Positions 23,556-32,419 of a DNA stretch of 64,000 bases are shown in pieces (within the stretch, counting starts at the first letter, position 1; each line of letters starts with the position of its first letter). The notes under the pieces were generated by a model, which searched no databases, was not told where the DNA came from, and saw nothing but the letters and a program-made list of their open reading frames with translations. The stretch is from JBCCBV01 sp039033855 (GTDB taxonomy: Bacteria > Planctomycetota > Phycisphaerae > Phycisphaerales > Phycisphaeraceae): the NCBI GenBank assembly GCA_039033855.1, contig JBCCBV010000004.1:1-64000 (forward strand). The letters run 5' to 3'. Both the position numbers and the translations under genes were made by a program.

Positions 23556-26501
23556 ATGCCCGAACCCGAAGCGTCCGATTCCCAAGCGACACAAGCCCCG
23601 CCGATCGACGCCGCCAACCTCGCCTACGCCGAGCAGATGTACGCGCGGTTCCTCGCCGACCCGTTGTCCGTCGACGACCACTGGCGCCGCGAGTTCGCCT
23701 CGTGGAACGGCCAGGGCCCCACCCGCACCGGGCCGACCTTCCAACCGCGCAGCCTGTTCCACCCCGGCGCCAACGGCCACGCGCCGGTGCACACCCACGG
23801 CGCCCCCGACGCCCACGCGCGCTACGCCGCCACCGAGCCCGGCTACTCCCCCAGCCCGCTGACCTCCGCCGAGCTCCAGGGCAGCGGGTCGTCGTCGCTC
23901 CAACACCGTGTCGACCTGCTCATCCGCAACTACCGCGTGCGCGGACACCTGGCGGCCAACCTCAACCCATTGGCGCCGCCCAAGCAGCTGCCCATCGAGC
24001 TCACGCCCAACTACTACGGCTTCACCGACGCCGACCTCGACCGCAAGTTTGTCCTCTCCAGCACCCTGCCCGGCGACACCACGCGCACCCTGCGCGACAT
24101 CATCGAGCAGCTCCAGAACACCTACTGCCGGTTCGTCGGCGTGCAGTTCATGCACATCGACTCGCTCAAGGTCCGCAAGTGGCTACAGCTCCGCATGGAG
24201 GAAACCCAGAACACCCTCCAGCTCTCGCGCAAAGAGCAGATCCGCATCCTCACCCGCCTGACCGACGCCACCATCTTCGAGGAGTTCATCCAGAAGAAAT
24301 ACATCGGCGCCAAGAGCTTCTCGCTCGAAGGCGGCGAGTCGCTCATCCCCCTGCTCGACCTCGCTTTTGAACGCGCCGGCGAGCAAGGCGTGCAAGAAAT
24401 CGTCGTCGGCATGGCCCACCGCGGACGCCTGAACGTCCTGGCCAACATCCTCGGCAAGAGCCCGCAAAAGATCTTCCGAGAGTTCGACGACGCCGACTCG
24501 AAAAAGTACATCGGCGGCGGCGACGTCAAGTACCACATGGGCTACTCCGCCGACTGGCGCACCCGCTCGGGCAAGAACATCCACCTGTCGCTGTGCTTCA
24601 ACCCCTCACACCTCGAATACGTCAACCCCGTCGTCCTCGGGCGCATGCGCGCCAAGCAAGACCGCTCCGGGCGCGGCACGCGCGGCGACATCGGCATGGC
24701 GCTCATCATCCACGGCGACGCCGCCTTCGCCGGCGAGGGCGTCGTGCAGGAAACCCTCAACCTCTCCCGGCTCGAGGGCTACAAGGTCGGCGGCGCGCTG
24801 CACATCATCCTCAACAACCAAATCGGGTTCACCACCAAGCCCGAAGACGCCCGCAGCACCCGCTACGCCACCGACGTGGCCAAGATGCTCCAGAGCCCGA
24901 TCATCCACGTCAACGGCGAAAACCCCGAAGCCGTCGCCCAGGCCATCCGACTGGCCATGGAGTTCCGCAAGCAGTTCAAGCGCGACGTCGTTGTCGACAT
25001 GTACTGCTACCGCCGCCGCGGCCACAACGAGGGCGACGAACCCAGCTACACCCAGCCGGTCATGTACGGCCAGATCAAACGCACCCCCTCGGTCCGTGCC
25101 GCGTACCTCGAACACCTCATGAAGCTCGGCGGCGTCACTCAGGCCGACGCCGACCGCATCGCCCAAAGGCGCACCGAACTCCTCGAGAAAGAACTCTCCG
25201 CCGCCCGCAGCGACCACTACGTGGCTCGCCCCTCCAAACCCCGCGGGCTCTGGGCCGGCTACGACGGCGGCCCCGAACCCCAAGGCCCCGAAAAACCCAC
25301 CGGCGTTGCGCGCGAGCGCCTGGCCAACCTCCTGCACAAACTCACCGAAACCCCCGAAGGGTTCCAGCACCACCCCAAGCTCAAGCGCCTGATGAAGCTC
25401 AAGCGCGAAATGGCCGAAGGCGAACGACCCATCGACTGGGCCGCCGGCGAGCTGCTCGCCTTCGCCTCGCTCGCCACCGAGGGCCACCGCATCCGCCTGT
25501 CCGGCCAGGACGCGCAGCGCGGCACCTTCTCCCACCGACACGCCGTGCTCCACGACTACAAGACCGGCGAAACCTGCATCCCCCTCAACCGGCTCAGCGA
25601 AGACCAGGCCCCGGTCGACATCTACAACTCCCCCCTGTCCGAGGCCGGCGTGCTCGGCTTCGACTACGGCTACAGCCTCGACTACCCCTGCGGGCTCACG
25701 CTTTGGGAAGCCCAGTTCGGCGACTTTGTCAACGCTGCGCAAGTCATCATCGACCAGTTCATCGCCTCGGCCGAAGACAAGTGGCGACGCCTTTCCGGCC
25801 TCACCCTCCTGCTGCCCCACGGGTTCCACGGCCAAGGGCCCGAACACTCGTCGGCACGCCTCGAACGGTTCCTGACCTGCTGCGCCGAAGACAACATGCA
25901 GGTCTGCAACCCCACGACCCCCGCCCAATACTTCCACCTGCTCCGCCGACAAGTCCTCCGCCGATGGCGCAAACCCCTGGTCGTTATGACCCCCAAGGGC
26001 ATGCTCCGGCACCCCAAGGTCGTGTCCGACCTCGACGACCTGGTCTCCGGCCACTTCCAGCGCGTCATCCCCGACCCCGACGCCAAGCCCGACCAGACCT
26101 CGCGCATCCTCATCACCTCCGGCAAGGTGTATTACGACCTGCTCGAGCGCAAGCTCGAGAAAGAGCGCCACGACATCGCCATCCTCCGCCTCGAGCAGTA
26201 CTACCCCCTGCCCCAACAAGCGCTCGACGAAGCGATCGGCAAGTTTCCCAAAGGCACGCCTTTGTTCTGGGTGCAAGAAGAACCCGCTAACCAGGGCGCC
26301 TGGCCGTTCTTCCTCAACCAGTTCGTCCACAGCCTGGCCGAAGGGGTCGCCAAGTTCCCGGTGCGCAACATCTCGCGCGCGCCCTCCGCCAGCCCGGCCA
26401 CCGGGTCCGCCGGCGCCCACGCGTTTGAGCAAGACCACCTGCTCGCCCGCGCCTTTGGCGAAGTCGAAGACGACCACGCCCCCGCCCCGGCCAACACCTA
26501 G
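23556..26501 (+). CDS. sucA: 2-oxoglutarate dehydrogenase E1 component
   Basis: This thiamine-diphosphate enzyme decarboxylates 2-oxoglutarate in the TCA cycle and passes the succinyl group to the E2 lipoyl arm. The N-terminal segment DPLSVDDHWRREF and VRGHLAANLNPL are typical of OGDH E1. EGGESLIPLLD and GMAHRGRLNVL lie near residues 270-300, and IIHGDAAFAGEGVVQETLN near residues 385-400 supplies diphosphate and metal contacts (HGDAAFAGEG). The C-terminal transketolase-like domain includes HGFHGQGPEHSSAR. ATG 23556 gives 981 residues, with AAAGG upstream. It lacks the fused succinyltransferase domain of actinobacterial forms. sucB follows; lpd is 3 kb further on the same strand. Confidence 0.96.
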   Translation: MPEPEASDSQATQAPPIDAANLAYAEQMYARFLADPLSVDDHWRREFASWNGQGPTRTGPTFQPRSLFHPGANGHAPVHTHGAPDAHARYAATEPGYSPSPLTSAELQGSGSSSLQHRVDLLIRNYRVRGHLAANLNPLAPPKQLPIELTPNYYGFTDADLDRKFVLSSTLPGDTTRTLRDIIEQLQNTYCRFVGVQFMHIDSLKVRKWLQLRMEETQNTLQLSRKEQIRILTRLTDATIFEEFIQKKYIGAKSFSLEGGESLIPLLDLAFERAGEQGVQEIVVGMAHRGRLNVLANILGKSPQKIFREFDDADSKKYIGGGDVKYHMGYSADWRTRSGKNIHLSLCFNPSHLEYVNPVVLGRMRAKQDRSGRGTRGDIGMALIIHGDAAFAGEGVVQETLNLSRLEGYKVGGALHIILNNQIGFTTKPEDARSTRYATDVAKMLQSPIIHVNGENPEAVAQAIRLAMEFRKQFKRDVVVDMYCYRRRGHNEGDEPSYTQPVMYGQIKRTPSVRAAYLEHLMKLGGVTQADADRIAQRRTELLEKELSAARSDHYVARPSKPRGLWAGYDGGPEPQGPEKPTGVARERLANLLHKLTETPEGFQHHPKLKRLMKLKREMAEGERPIDWAAGELLAFASLATEGHRIRLSGQDAQRGTFSHRHAVLHDYKTGETCIPLNRLSEDQAPVDIYNSPLSEAGVLGFDYGYSLDYPCGLTLWEAQFGDFVNAAQVIIDQFIASAEDKWRRLSGLTLLLPHGFHGQGPEHSSARLERFLTCCAEDNMQVCNPTTPAQYFHLLRRQVLRRWRKPLVVMTPKGMLRHPKVVSDLDDLVSGHFQRVIPDPDAKPDQTSRILITSGKVYYDLLERKLEKERHDIAILRLEQYYPLPQQALDEAIGKFPKGTPLFWVQEEPANQGAWPFFLNQFVHSLAEGVAKFPVRNISRAPSASPATGSAGAHAFEQDHLLARAFGEVEDDHAPAPANT

Positions 26502-26535
26502 TCGCGCCCACGAACCCGGCCTGAACCCGCCCGGG

Positions 26536-26541
26536 TATCAT
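26536..26541 (+). promoter_or_regulatory. -10-like TATCAT upstream of sucB
   Basis: TATCAT lies 46 bases before the sucB ATG, in the sucA-sucB gap. No clear -35 is seen. It may give sucB a second, separate transcript. Confidence 0.3.
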
Positions 26542-26587
26542 CCCCGTCTCAGCCCGCTCCCTTCCCGACCCCCTCCCGGCCGACCCG

Positions 26588-27943
26588 ATGCCTACCGATC
26601 TCACCGTGCCCGAAGTCGGCGAATCCATCTCCGAAGTCGAAATCGAGTCCTGGCTCAAGCAGGTCGGCGACAAGGTCGAGGTCGATGAAGAACTCGTCGA
26701 GCTCGCCACCGACAAGGTCAACGTCCCCGTGCCCGCGCCCATCGCCGGCTACCTGGTCAAAATCCTTAAGACCGAAGGCCAAGCCGCCAACGTCGGCGAT
26801 GTCATCGCCGTGCTCGACGACGCCCCGCCCAACGGCGTCGCCAACGCGGACTCCAAACAAGCAGCCGCTCCCGCTCAAGACGCATCCAGCAACGGCGAGG
26901 CCAGCTCCAAAGCGCCGCCCGTCGCCGACGAACCTCACCCCACCAAGCCGCCCGCCGCCACCGACGCCCAGCCCGTTGCCGACGGCCCGCCCCACGCCGG
27001 GCCCGCGCGCATCATGCCCGCCGCGCAGCGACTGCTCGACGAAAACAACCTCAACCCCGCCGATGTCTCAGCCTCCGGGCCCGGCGGACGCCTGCTCAAA
27101 GAAGACGTCCAGGCCTTCCTCGACGGCAAAACCCAAACCGCCGGCGTCCCGCCACAACCCGCCGACGACGGCGGACCCGAACCCTGCGTCACCCCCAAGC
27201 ACGCCCCACCCCAAGCCGCAGACCCACTGCCCGACGAAGAACGCGTCCGCATGACGCCCCTGCGCCGCACGATCGCCAAGAGCCTCATCAAGGCCCAGCA
27301 GACCGCCGCGCTCCTGACCACCTTCAACGAAGTCGACATGACCGGCGTCATGGAGCTCCGCGCCAAATACAAAGAGCACTTCGAGAAAGTGCACGGCGTG
27401 AAGCTCGGCTTCATGTCCTTCTTCGTTAAGGCCTCCATCGATGCCCTCAAGCAGTTCCCCGCGGTCAACGCCGAGGTCGACGGCGACCACGTCGTCTACA
27501 AAAACCACTACGACATCGGCGTCGCCATCGGCGGCGGCAAGGGCCTAGTCGTCCCCGTGCTCCGCAACGCCGACGCGCTGTCGTTCGCCGACGTCGAAAA
27601 ATCCATCGGCGCCTTCGCCAAGCGTGCCAAAGACAACACCCTCGACCTCAAAGACCTCCAAGGCGGGACCTTCACCATCACCAACGGCGGGGTCTACGGC
27701 AGCCTGCTGTCCACCCCCATCGTCAACCCGCCCCAGTCCGGCGTGCTGGGCATGCACGGCATCATCCGCCGACCCATCGCCCTGGGAACGCCCGGCAAAG
27801 ACGAGCGCGTCGAGATCCGCCCGATGATGTACGTCGCCCTGACCTACGACCACCGCATCGTCGACGGGCGCGAGGCCGTCACCTTCCTCCGCCGCATCAA
27901 AGACGCCATCGAAGACCCCAGCCGCATGCTGCTGGAGGCGTAA
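26588..27943 (+). CDS. sucB: Dihydrolipoyllysine succinyltransferase, E2 of 2-oxoglutarate dehydrogenase
   Basis: E2 transfers the succinyl group from lipoamide to CoA and forms the core of the complex. The lipoyl domain spans residues 1-78 with the modified lysine in ELATDKVNV near residue 43. A long Pro/Ala-rich linker follows. The E1/E3-binding domain near residues 138-175 reads RIMPAAQRLLDENNL and GPGGRLLKEDV. The catalytic domain ends with the HxxxDG motif in YDHRIVDGREAV. Length is 451 residues, in the usual range. It follows sucA by 86 bases; the next gene starts two bases after its stop. Confidence 0.96.
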   Translation: MPTDLTVPEVGESISEVEIESWLKQVGDKVEVDEELVELATDKVNVPVPAPIAGYLVKILKTEGQAANVGDVIAVLDDAPPNGVANADSKQAAAPAQDASSNGEASSKAPPVADEPHPTKPPAATDAQPVADGPPHAGPARIMPAAQRLLDENNLNPADVSASGPGGRLLKEDVQAFLDGKTQTAGVPPQPADDGGPEPCVTPKHAPPQAADPLPDEERVRMTPLRRTIAKSLIKAQQTAALLTTFNEVDMTGVMELRAKYKEHFEKVHGVKLGFMSFFVKASIDALKQFPAVNAEVDGDHVVYKNHYDIGVAIGGGKGLVVPVLRNADALSFADVEKSIGAFAKRAKDNTLDLKDLQGGTFTITNGGVYGSLLSTPIVNPPQSGVLGMHGIIRRPIALGTPGKDERVEIRPMMYVALTYDHRIVDGREAVTFLRRIKDAIEDPSRMLLEA

Positions 27944-27945
27944 CG

Positions 27946-28545
27946 GTGACGCGACTTATTTTCGGTTCACTTCTCGTCGCCGGCGTATGCCTTGCAATCA
28001 GTGGCCGGGCGACTGCCGAAGATCTCGAAGCAGTGAAGGGAAAGGTAGAGGCTTACAGGCTTCAGCGCGAAGGCATATCCGCCTACGTGCAAGCCGAGCA
28101 GGCCTACATAGAGCGCGCCCATAATGAAGCGGATTCAACCAAGCAACTCACGCTCAACGAGTTGGAAGCCCAACGGTTTCAAAGTGCCAAAAGCACACTC
28201 AAGCAGGCGTTACGACTGGAAACGGACCTACCCGATACCCATCAGTTCATCGCAAACTGCTACCACTACCTTGATGACCTGGATGCCGCGATCGATCACC
28301 TAAGCCAAGCTTTGGTGATCGATCCCGCCAGAGACGACATCCTTGACCATCGCGTAGCACTGCTCCTCGAGGCGGGCCGGTTTGAGGAAGCGCAAACAGA
28401 TGCTCAACGCCTGTCCGAACTCCAAAGCGAGTTCGCTGCGAGCGCCATGATTCAAGTCCTCGAATCCCAGAACCTCCAACACATGTCGCCAACTACGGCG
28501 CCCCAAACTCAGCCCAGTTCGGAGTCGGCGAAAGCCCACGAGTAG
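27946..28545 (+). CDS. Exported TPR-like protein, paralogue of 29415-29945
   Basis: I cannot name this 199-residue protein. It starts at GTG 27946, two bases after sucB with GGAGG upstream in the sucB end, and has a signal peptide ending near ATAED (residue 25). The mature part contains helical pairs like tetratricopeptide repeats: LKQALRLETDLPDTHQFIANCY and LDAAIDHLSQALVIDPARDD are recognisable in parts (AIDHLSQALVIDP). The segment ALVIDPARDD...ALLLEAGRFEEA closely matches ALELDPARDD...ALRVDAGRFDLA in the gene at 29415. The sequence is less GC-rich than sucB. The C-terminus is Ser/Thr/Pro-rich. Probably a periplasmic scaffold, by inference. Confidence 0.7.
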   Translation: MTRLIFGSLLVAGVCLAISGRATAEDLEAVKGKVEAYRLQREGISAYVQAEQAYIERAHNEADSTKQLTLNELEAQRFQSAKSTLKQALRLETDLPDTHQFIANCYHYLDDLDAAIDHLSQALVIDPARDDILDHRVALLLEAGRFEEAQTDAQRLSELQSEFAASAMIQVLESQNLQHMSPTTAPQTQPSSESAKAHE

Positions 28546-28547
28546 TC

Positions 28548-29264
28548 TCACTCGGCCAATACCAACCCCCGGCCGGTCTCGTGATCCTTGATGTAATCCA
28601 AAATCGCCCGCTGCTCCGACGTGTGAACCGCATCTTCGTCTTCTTTCATGACACGGAACCCGGGCCGAACCTCCCACTCCGGGGAGAGCCGTAGCGACTC
28701 CAACCCGAGCAGTTCGTGACCCACATAAAGGGCCAGCGTCGGCGGCTGAGCCTTCGGCGGCGCGTCGTACTGGTGAACGCCCCACTTGCCGCCTTCGAGC
28801 CGGTCAAACCACGCATCCATGACCGGCTGGCTCCCGATTGAGAACACGGCCGCGGCCCGCATGTCTTCGTCGATATCCATGCCGAAGCCGATCCGGCGGA
28901 CCCGGTCCCCCGGATGCAGTTCGACGCGCTTGGATCCCTCGATTTGGGCGAACGCCGTCAAGACCCGCTGCAGTTCTTCTGTCGACGCCGGCACCAACAC
29001 GTACTGCTCTACGTCGTTCGGGCACTCGGTGAACCAGGGCCAGACGCCCAGCGTACGACAAGGGTCGTTCACCACCGCCAGCACCCCGGTAGGCCACACC
29101 TTCTGCCGGGCACGTTCTTCCGCCACGGGATGCCCCTCCCAGGCGATCTGCGAGGTCCCCGCCGCCCCCATCGCCGACGACCCGGCGACGATCGCCGCCA
29201 GCCAGACCCCGCGCACCCACAGCCCGCGGAACCACCTCATGACCAACCCGTTGCCTGCTCGCAT
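28548..29264 (-). CDS. Unknown exported protein
   Basis: I do not recognise this 238-residue protein. ATG 29264 has GGGAG nine bases upstream and gives a signal sequence (MRWFRGLWVRGVWLAAIVAG within residues 9-28, cleavage near GAAG). The frame is open further upstream but that part is shadow sequence. The mature part is mixed alpha/beta with cysteines in NDPCRTLG and FTECPND, which could form a disulfide. No catalytic motif is evident. It converges with the TPR-like gene at 27946, with two bases between stops, and lies between the two TPR paralogues. Confidence 0.65.
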   Translation of the reverse strand: MRAGNGLVMRWFRGLWVRGVWLAAIVAGSSAMGAAGTSQIAWEGHPVAEERARQKVWPTGVLAVVNDPCRTLGVWPWFTECPNDVEQYVLVPASTEELQRVLTAFAQIEGSKRVELHPGDRVRRIGFGMDIDEDMRAAAVFSIGSQPVMDAWFDRLEGGKWGVHQYDAPPKAQPPTLALYVGHELLGLESLRLSPEWEVRPGFRVMKEDEDAVHTSEQRAILDYIKDHETGRGLVLAE

Positions 29265-29414
29265 CTCGGCGTCTCCCAAAGCGTGGTGCGGACTCTCCCC
29301 GGCGACCCCCAATATGACGCATCCCGCCGCGGACCGGTTCCCGGCGCTCCCCGATTCCGGCATGCCGCGCCGCCGTCCCGGGCGGCCCAGCGAGTAGGCT
29401 TTGCCCCCACGCAC

Positions 29415-29945
29415 ATGGCCAGCCCCCCGCAACCCACCCCGCCCGAAGCGCCCGGCGCCGCGGACTGCCCCGAAGTCCAAGCAAACGTGCGCCACCGCGC
29501 CCGCGCCTACCGCCTGACCCGCGTCGGCCAGGCCGCGATCCAGGAGGCCCAGCAGCGCTGCGCCGCCGCCCTCAACCTCGAGGCTCACACCGCCACACAA
29601 GGTGACCCCCGACCTTCGCCCGAAGCCCAAGCCGCGCTCGACCGCGCCCATGAGGCGTTTCACCTCGCCCTCGAAGCCTGCCCCACCCCCGACGCCTACG
29701 CCGGGCTGGCCCGCGCCGCGGCGCTATCAGCAAGGCCCGACGCGCTCGACGCCGCCGAGCACGCCCTCGGACACGCACTCGAACTCGACCCCGCCCGCGA
29801 CGACCTGATCGCCGAACGCATGGCCCTGCGCGTCGACGCCGGCCGGTTCGACCTCGCCCGCCAGGACCTCGAACAACTCGAAGCCCTCGATAGCGACCTC
29901 GCCCAAGGTTGGCGGCAAGAACTCGACGCGCTCACTTCGGCCTGA
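29415..29945 (+). CDS. TPR-like protein, paralogue of 27946-28545
   Basis: This 176-residue protein has no signal peptide and consists mainly of helices with tetratricopeptide-like periodicity. Segments such as AHEAFHLALEACPTPDAYAGLARAA and AEHALGHALELDPARDD are typical (here ALGHALELDPARDD). The last 50 residues match the exported protein at 27946, so the two share ancestry, one exported and one cytosolic. ATG 29415 begins the conserved part; TAGGCT lies 14 bases upstream as a possible -10. It diverges from the unknown exported gene at 28548-29264. Function unknown, probably protein-protein contacts. Confidence 0.68.
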   Translation: MASPPQPTPPEAPGAADCPEVQANVRHRARAYRLTRVGQAAIQEAQQRCAAALNLEAHTATQGDPRPSPEAQAALDRAHEAFHLALEACPTPDAYAGLARAAALSARPDALDAAEHALGHALELDPARDDLIAERMALRVDAGRFDLARQDLEQLEALDSDLAQGWRQELDALTSA

Positions 29946-29991
29946 GCCCGCGCATTCCTATCGATGACCCTGTTCGAGCCCGCGACGGGCT

Positions 29992-30819
29992 TTACTCCGA
30001 CACCCCGCCCGGCGTGAACCGAACCACGTCGTCCCCACCCGCCGCCGTATAGGTGAACACCTCCGGCGTCAGGGTTACGCCCGGCCGGTCCAAGACATCC
30101 AGCTTCAACCGCAGCCGCATCTGGCCGCGGTCGGCCGACACCAGCTCATAGCGCAACTCCTCGCCCTGCGCTGCGGGGGCAAGCAAGTCTTCCACCGCGC
30201 TGCGCAAAACCGCATCGCCACGGGTCTGGTTACGCCAGGCGTCGCCGATCGGCGTCACCGTGGACGACTCCGCGGTCAGCACCAGCTCTTGACCATCCAT
30301 CCGCCACCGGCCGGACTCTTGCTCGCGATACGTCACCACCACCGGCGACCGGCCCTCCATCGTCAGCACCGTGGCATACGCGCCGCTCGTGCGATACGTA
30401 CCGCCCGCATCGAGCACGAAGCGCTCTTTGCCCTCGTTCTGGACACGGCCCAAGCCTTCCATGCTCAGGATCGACGCTTCAGCCCGTTCCCACTCGTTGG
30501 GCAACGCCGAAACCCCGGTCGCAAACCGCCCGGGCGCCAGCGGCGAATCGCTGCGCGGCTGCGTCCGGGTCTGCGCCTGTGTCTGCGTCACAGCCCCCTG
30601 CGTGGCCGGCGCCGTCGCGGCCCCGCCTATAGGGGACGGCGTGTTGGCGCTTCCGGTCGCCGCCGAGCCCGACCCCGATCGACCCAAACGGTCGAGCCGC
30701 TCGCTGATTTCCGCGACTTGCTCCCGCCGTTCTTCACCCTGCTTGTGCTTGCCGATCCCCAGCCACAACCCGAACGCCAGGCACGGGATCACCCACCAAT
30801 ACGCCTTGAGCAACTTCAC
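29992..30819 (-). CDS. Unknown protein with one N-terminal membrane helix
   Basis: I do not recognise this 275-residue protein. GTG 30819 is preferred because AAAGG lies eight bases upstream; GTG 30828 is in frame too. Residues about 5-22 (AYWWVIPCLAFGLWLGIG) form a membrane anchor, followed by a charged helix (ERREQVAEISERLDRLG) that could form a coiled coil, and a Ser/Thr/Pro/Gln-rich linker. The rest is a beta-rich domain starting near residue 105 (LPNEWERAEASILSMEGLG) with strands such as TYRTSGAY and SPVVVTYREQ. The layout suggests an envelope protein with an outside domain. It sits between the TPR paralogue and lpd, on the opposite strand. Confidence 0.65.
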   Translation of the reverse strand: MKLLKAYWWVIPCLAFGLWLGIGKHKQGEERREQVAEISERLDRLGRSGSGSAATGSANTPSPIGGAATAPATQGAVTQTQAQTRTQPRSDSPLAPGRFATGVSALPNEWERAEASILSMEGLGRVQNEGKERFVLDAGGTYRTSGAYATVLTMEGRSPVVVTYREQESGRWRMDGQELVLTAESSTVTPIGDAWRNQTRGDAVLRSAVEDLLAPAAQGEELRYELVSADRGQMRLRLKLDVLDRPGVTLTPEVFTYTAAGGDDVVRFTPGGVSE

Positions 30820-30942
30820 GCCGTCCACCTTTCACAACCGCTCGGCGCCGGCTCCCCACGAGCCGGCCCACACGGCAAGAGTACCCCCTGCCAGACGGCC
30901 ACCAAGCCCCGACCATTACCCCCAAGCGTCAAGCGGGCCCCG

Positions 30943-30948
30943 TATCAT
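30943..30948 (+). promoter_or_regulatory. -10-like TATCAT, 6 bases before the lpd ATG
   Basis: TATCAT is followed by CCCACC and ATG 30955, with no Shine-Dalgarno sequence. It supports a leaderless lpd transcript separate from sucAB. Confidence 0.5.
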
Positions 30949-30954
30949 CCCACC

Positions 30955-32337
30955 ATGCCTGAATTCAACCACGACGTCCTGATCCTCGGCGCCGGACCCG
31001 GCGGATACGTCTGCGCCATTCGCTGCGCCCAGCTCGGCCTCGACACCGCCATCGTCGAAAAGGAATCCGCCCTAGGCGGCACCTGCCTCCGCATCGGCTG
31101 CATCCCCTCCAAAGCGCTGCTCGAATCCAGCCACAAATACGAAGAAGCCGCCGGCGGGCTCGCCGCCCACGGCGTAGACGTCCAGGGCGTCACCCTCGAC
31201 CTCCAGAAGCTCATGCAACGCAAGGAGAAGGTCGTCAAAACCCTCACCGGCGGCGTGTCGAGCCTCATGAAAAAGAACAAGGTCAAGGTCTACCAGGGCC
31301 ACGCCAGCTTCACCGGCGACGACCGCAAAGTGGCCATCGGCGACGACACCGTCGCCGCCAAGCACGTGGTGGTCGCCACCGGGTCGGTCCCCGCGTCGCT
31401 CCCGGGCGTCGACCTGACCCAAGACCGCATCGACACCTCCACCGATGCGCTGTCCTACACCGAAGTCCCCAAGAAGCTGGCCGTCATCGGCGCCGGCTAC
31501 ATCGGCCTGGAGATGGGCGCCGTCTGGCGCCGGCTTGGGTCCGAGGTCGTCGTCCTCGAATACGCCGACCGCATCCTGCCCGGCATGGACGCCGAAATCG
31601 CCGCCGACGCCAAAAAGATCTTCGAAAAGCAAGGCCTGTCCTTCCGCCTCGGCGTCAAAGTCACCGGCGTGTCCGCCACCAAGTCCGGCGTAACGATCCA
31701 GGTCGACGGCGCAGACCCAGTCAAAGCCGACCGCGCGCTCGTAGCCGTTGGACGCAAGCCCAACACCGACGCCCTCGGCCTCGACAAGCTCGGCGTCACG
31801 CTGACCGACCGCGGCCAGATCGCCGTCGATAAGCAATTCGCCACGAATATCGAGAACGTCTGGGCCATCGGCGACGTCATCCCCGGCCCGATGCTCGCCC
31901 ACAAGGCCGAGGAAGAGGGCGTCGCCTTGGCCGAAATCCTCCACACCGGCCGCGGGCATATCGACTACAACGCGATCCCCGGCATCGTCTACACCGACCC
32001 CGAAATCGCCTCCGTCGGCCAGACCGAAGAACAGCTCAAAGACGCCGGAACCCCCTACCGCAAGGGTGTGTTCCCCTTCCTGGCCAACGGCCGGGCCCGC
32101 GCCATCGATCACGCCGAGGGCAAGGTCAAGGTCTTGGCCCACGCCGAAACCGACCGCGTGCTGGGCGTCCACATCATCGGGCCCTCGGCCGGCGACCTGA
32201 TCGCCGAGTGCGCCGTGGCCATGAGCTTCGGCGCGAGCAGCGAAGACATCGCCCGCGCCTGCCACGCCCACCCCACCCTGGCCGAGGCCGTCAAAGAAGC
32301 CGCCCTCGCCGTCGATGGACGGGCCCTGCACATCTGA
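30955..32337 (+). CDS. lpd: Dihydrolipoamide dehydrogenase (E3)
   Basis: E3 reoxidises the dihydrolipoyl groups of 2-oxoacid dehydrogenase complexes with NAD. The FAD-binding LILGAGPGGYVCAI lies near residue 8, the redox-active disulfide in GGTCLRIGCIPSK near residue 40, the NAD-binding VIGAGYIGLEMG near residue 178, and the C-terminal HAHPTLAEAV supplies the catalytic His-Glu pair. Length of 460 residues is typical. ATG 30955 is the start; the frame extends upstream only as shadow. It probably serves SucA-SucB, which lie 3 kb upstream with four unknown genes between. Confidence 0.96.
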   Translation: MPEFNHDVLILGAGPGGYVCAIRCAQLGLDTAIVEKESALGGTCLRIGCIPSKALLESSHKYEEAAGGLAAHGVDVQGVTLDLQKLMQRKEKVVKTLTGGVSSLMKKNKVKVYQGHASFTGDDRKVAIGDDTVAAKHVVVATGSVPASLPGVDLTQDRIDTSTDALSYTEVPKKLAVIGAGYIGLEMGAVWRRLGSEVVVLEYADRILPGMDAEIAADAKKIFEKQGLSFRLGVKVTGVSATKSGVTIQVDGADPVKADRALVAVGRKPNTDALGLDKLGVTLTDRGQIAVDKQFATNIENVWAIGDVIPGPMLAHKAEEEGVALAEILHTGRGHIDYNAIPGIVYTDPEIASVGQTEEQLKDAGTPYRKGVFPFLANGRARAIDHAEGKVKVLAHAETDRVLGVHIIGPSAGDLIAECAVAMSFGASSEDIARACHAHPTLAEAVKEAALAVDGRALHI

Positions 32338-32419
32338 CCCGCGACCCCGGCGCAAAAATGCCCCGCTTGCGCGAGGCCTTTTCACAGCCAAACTGTTGTT
32401 GCGCTACATCAACGAAGCG

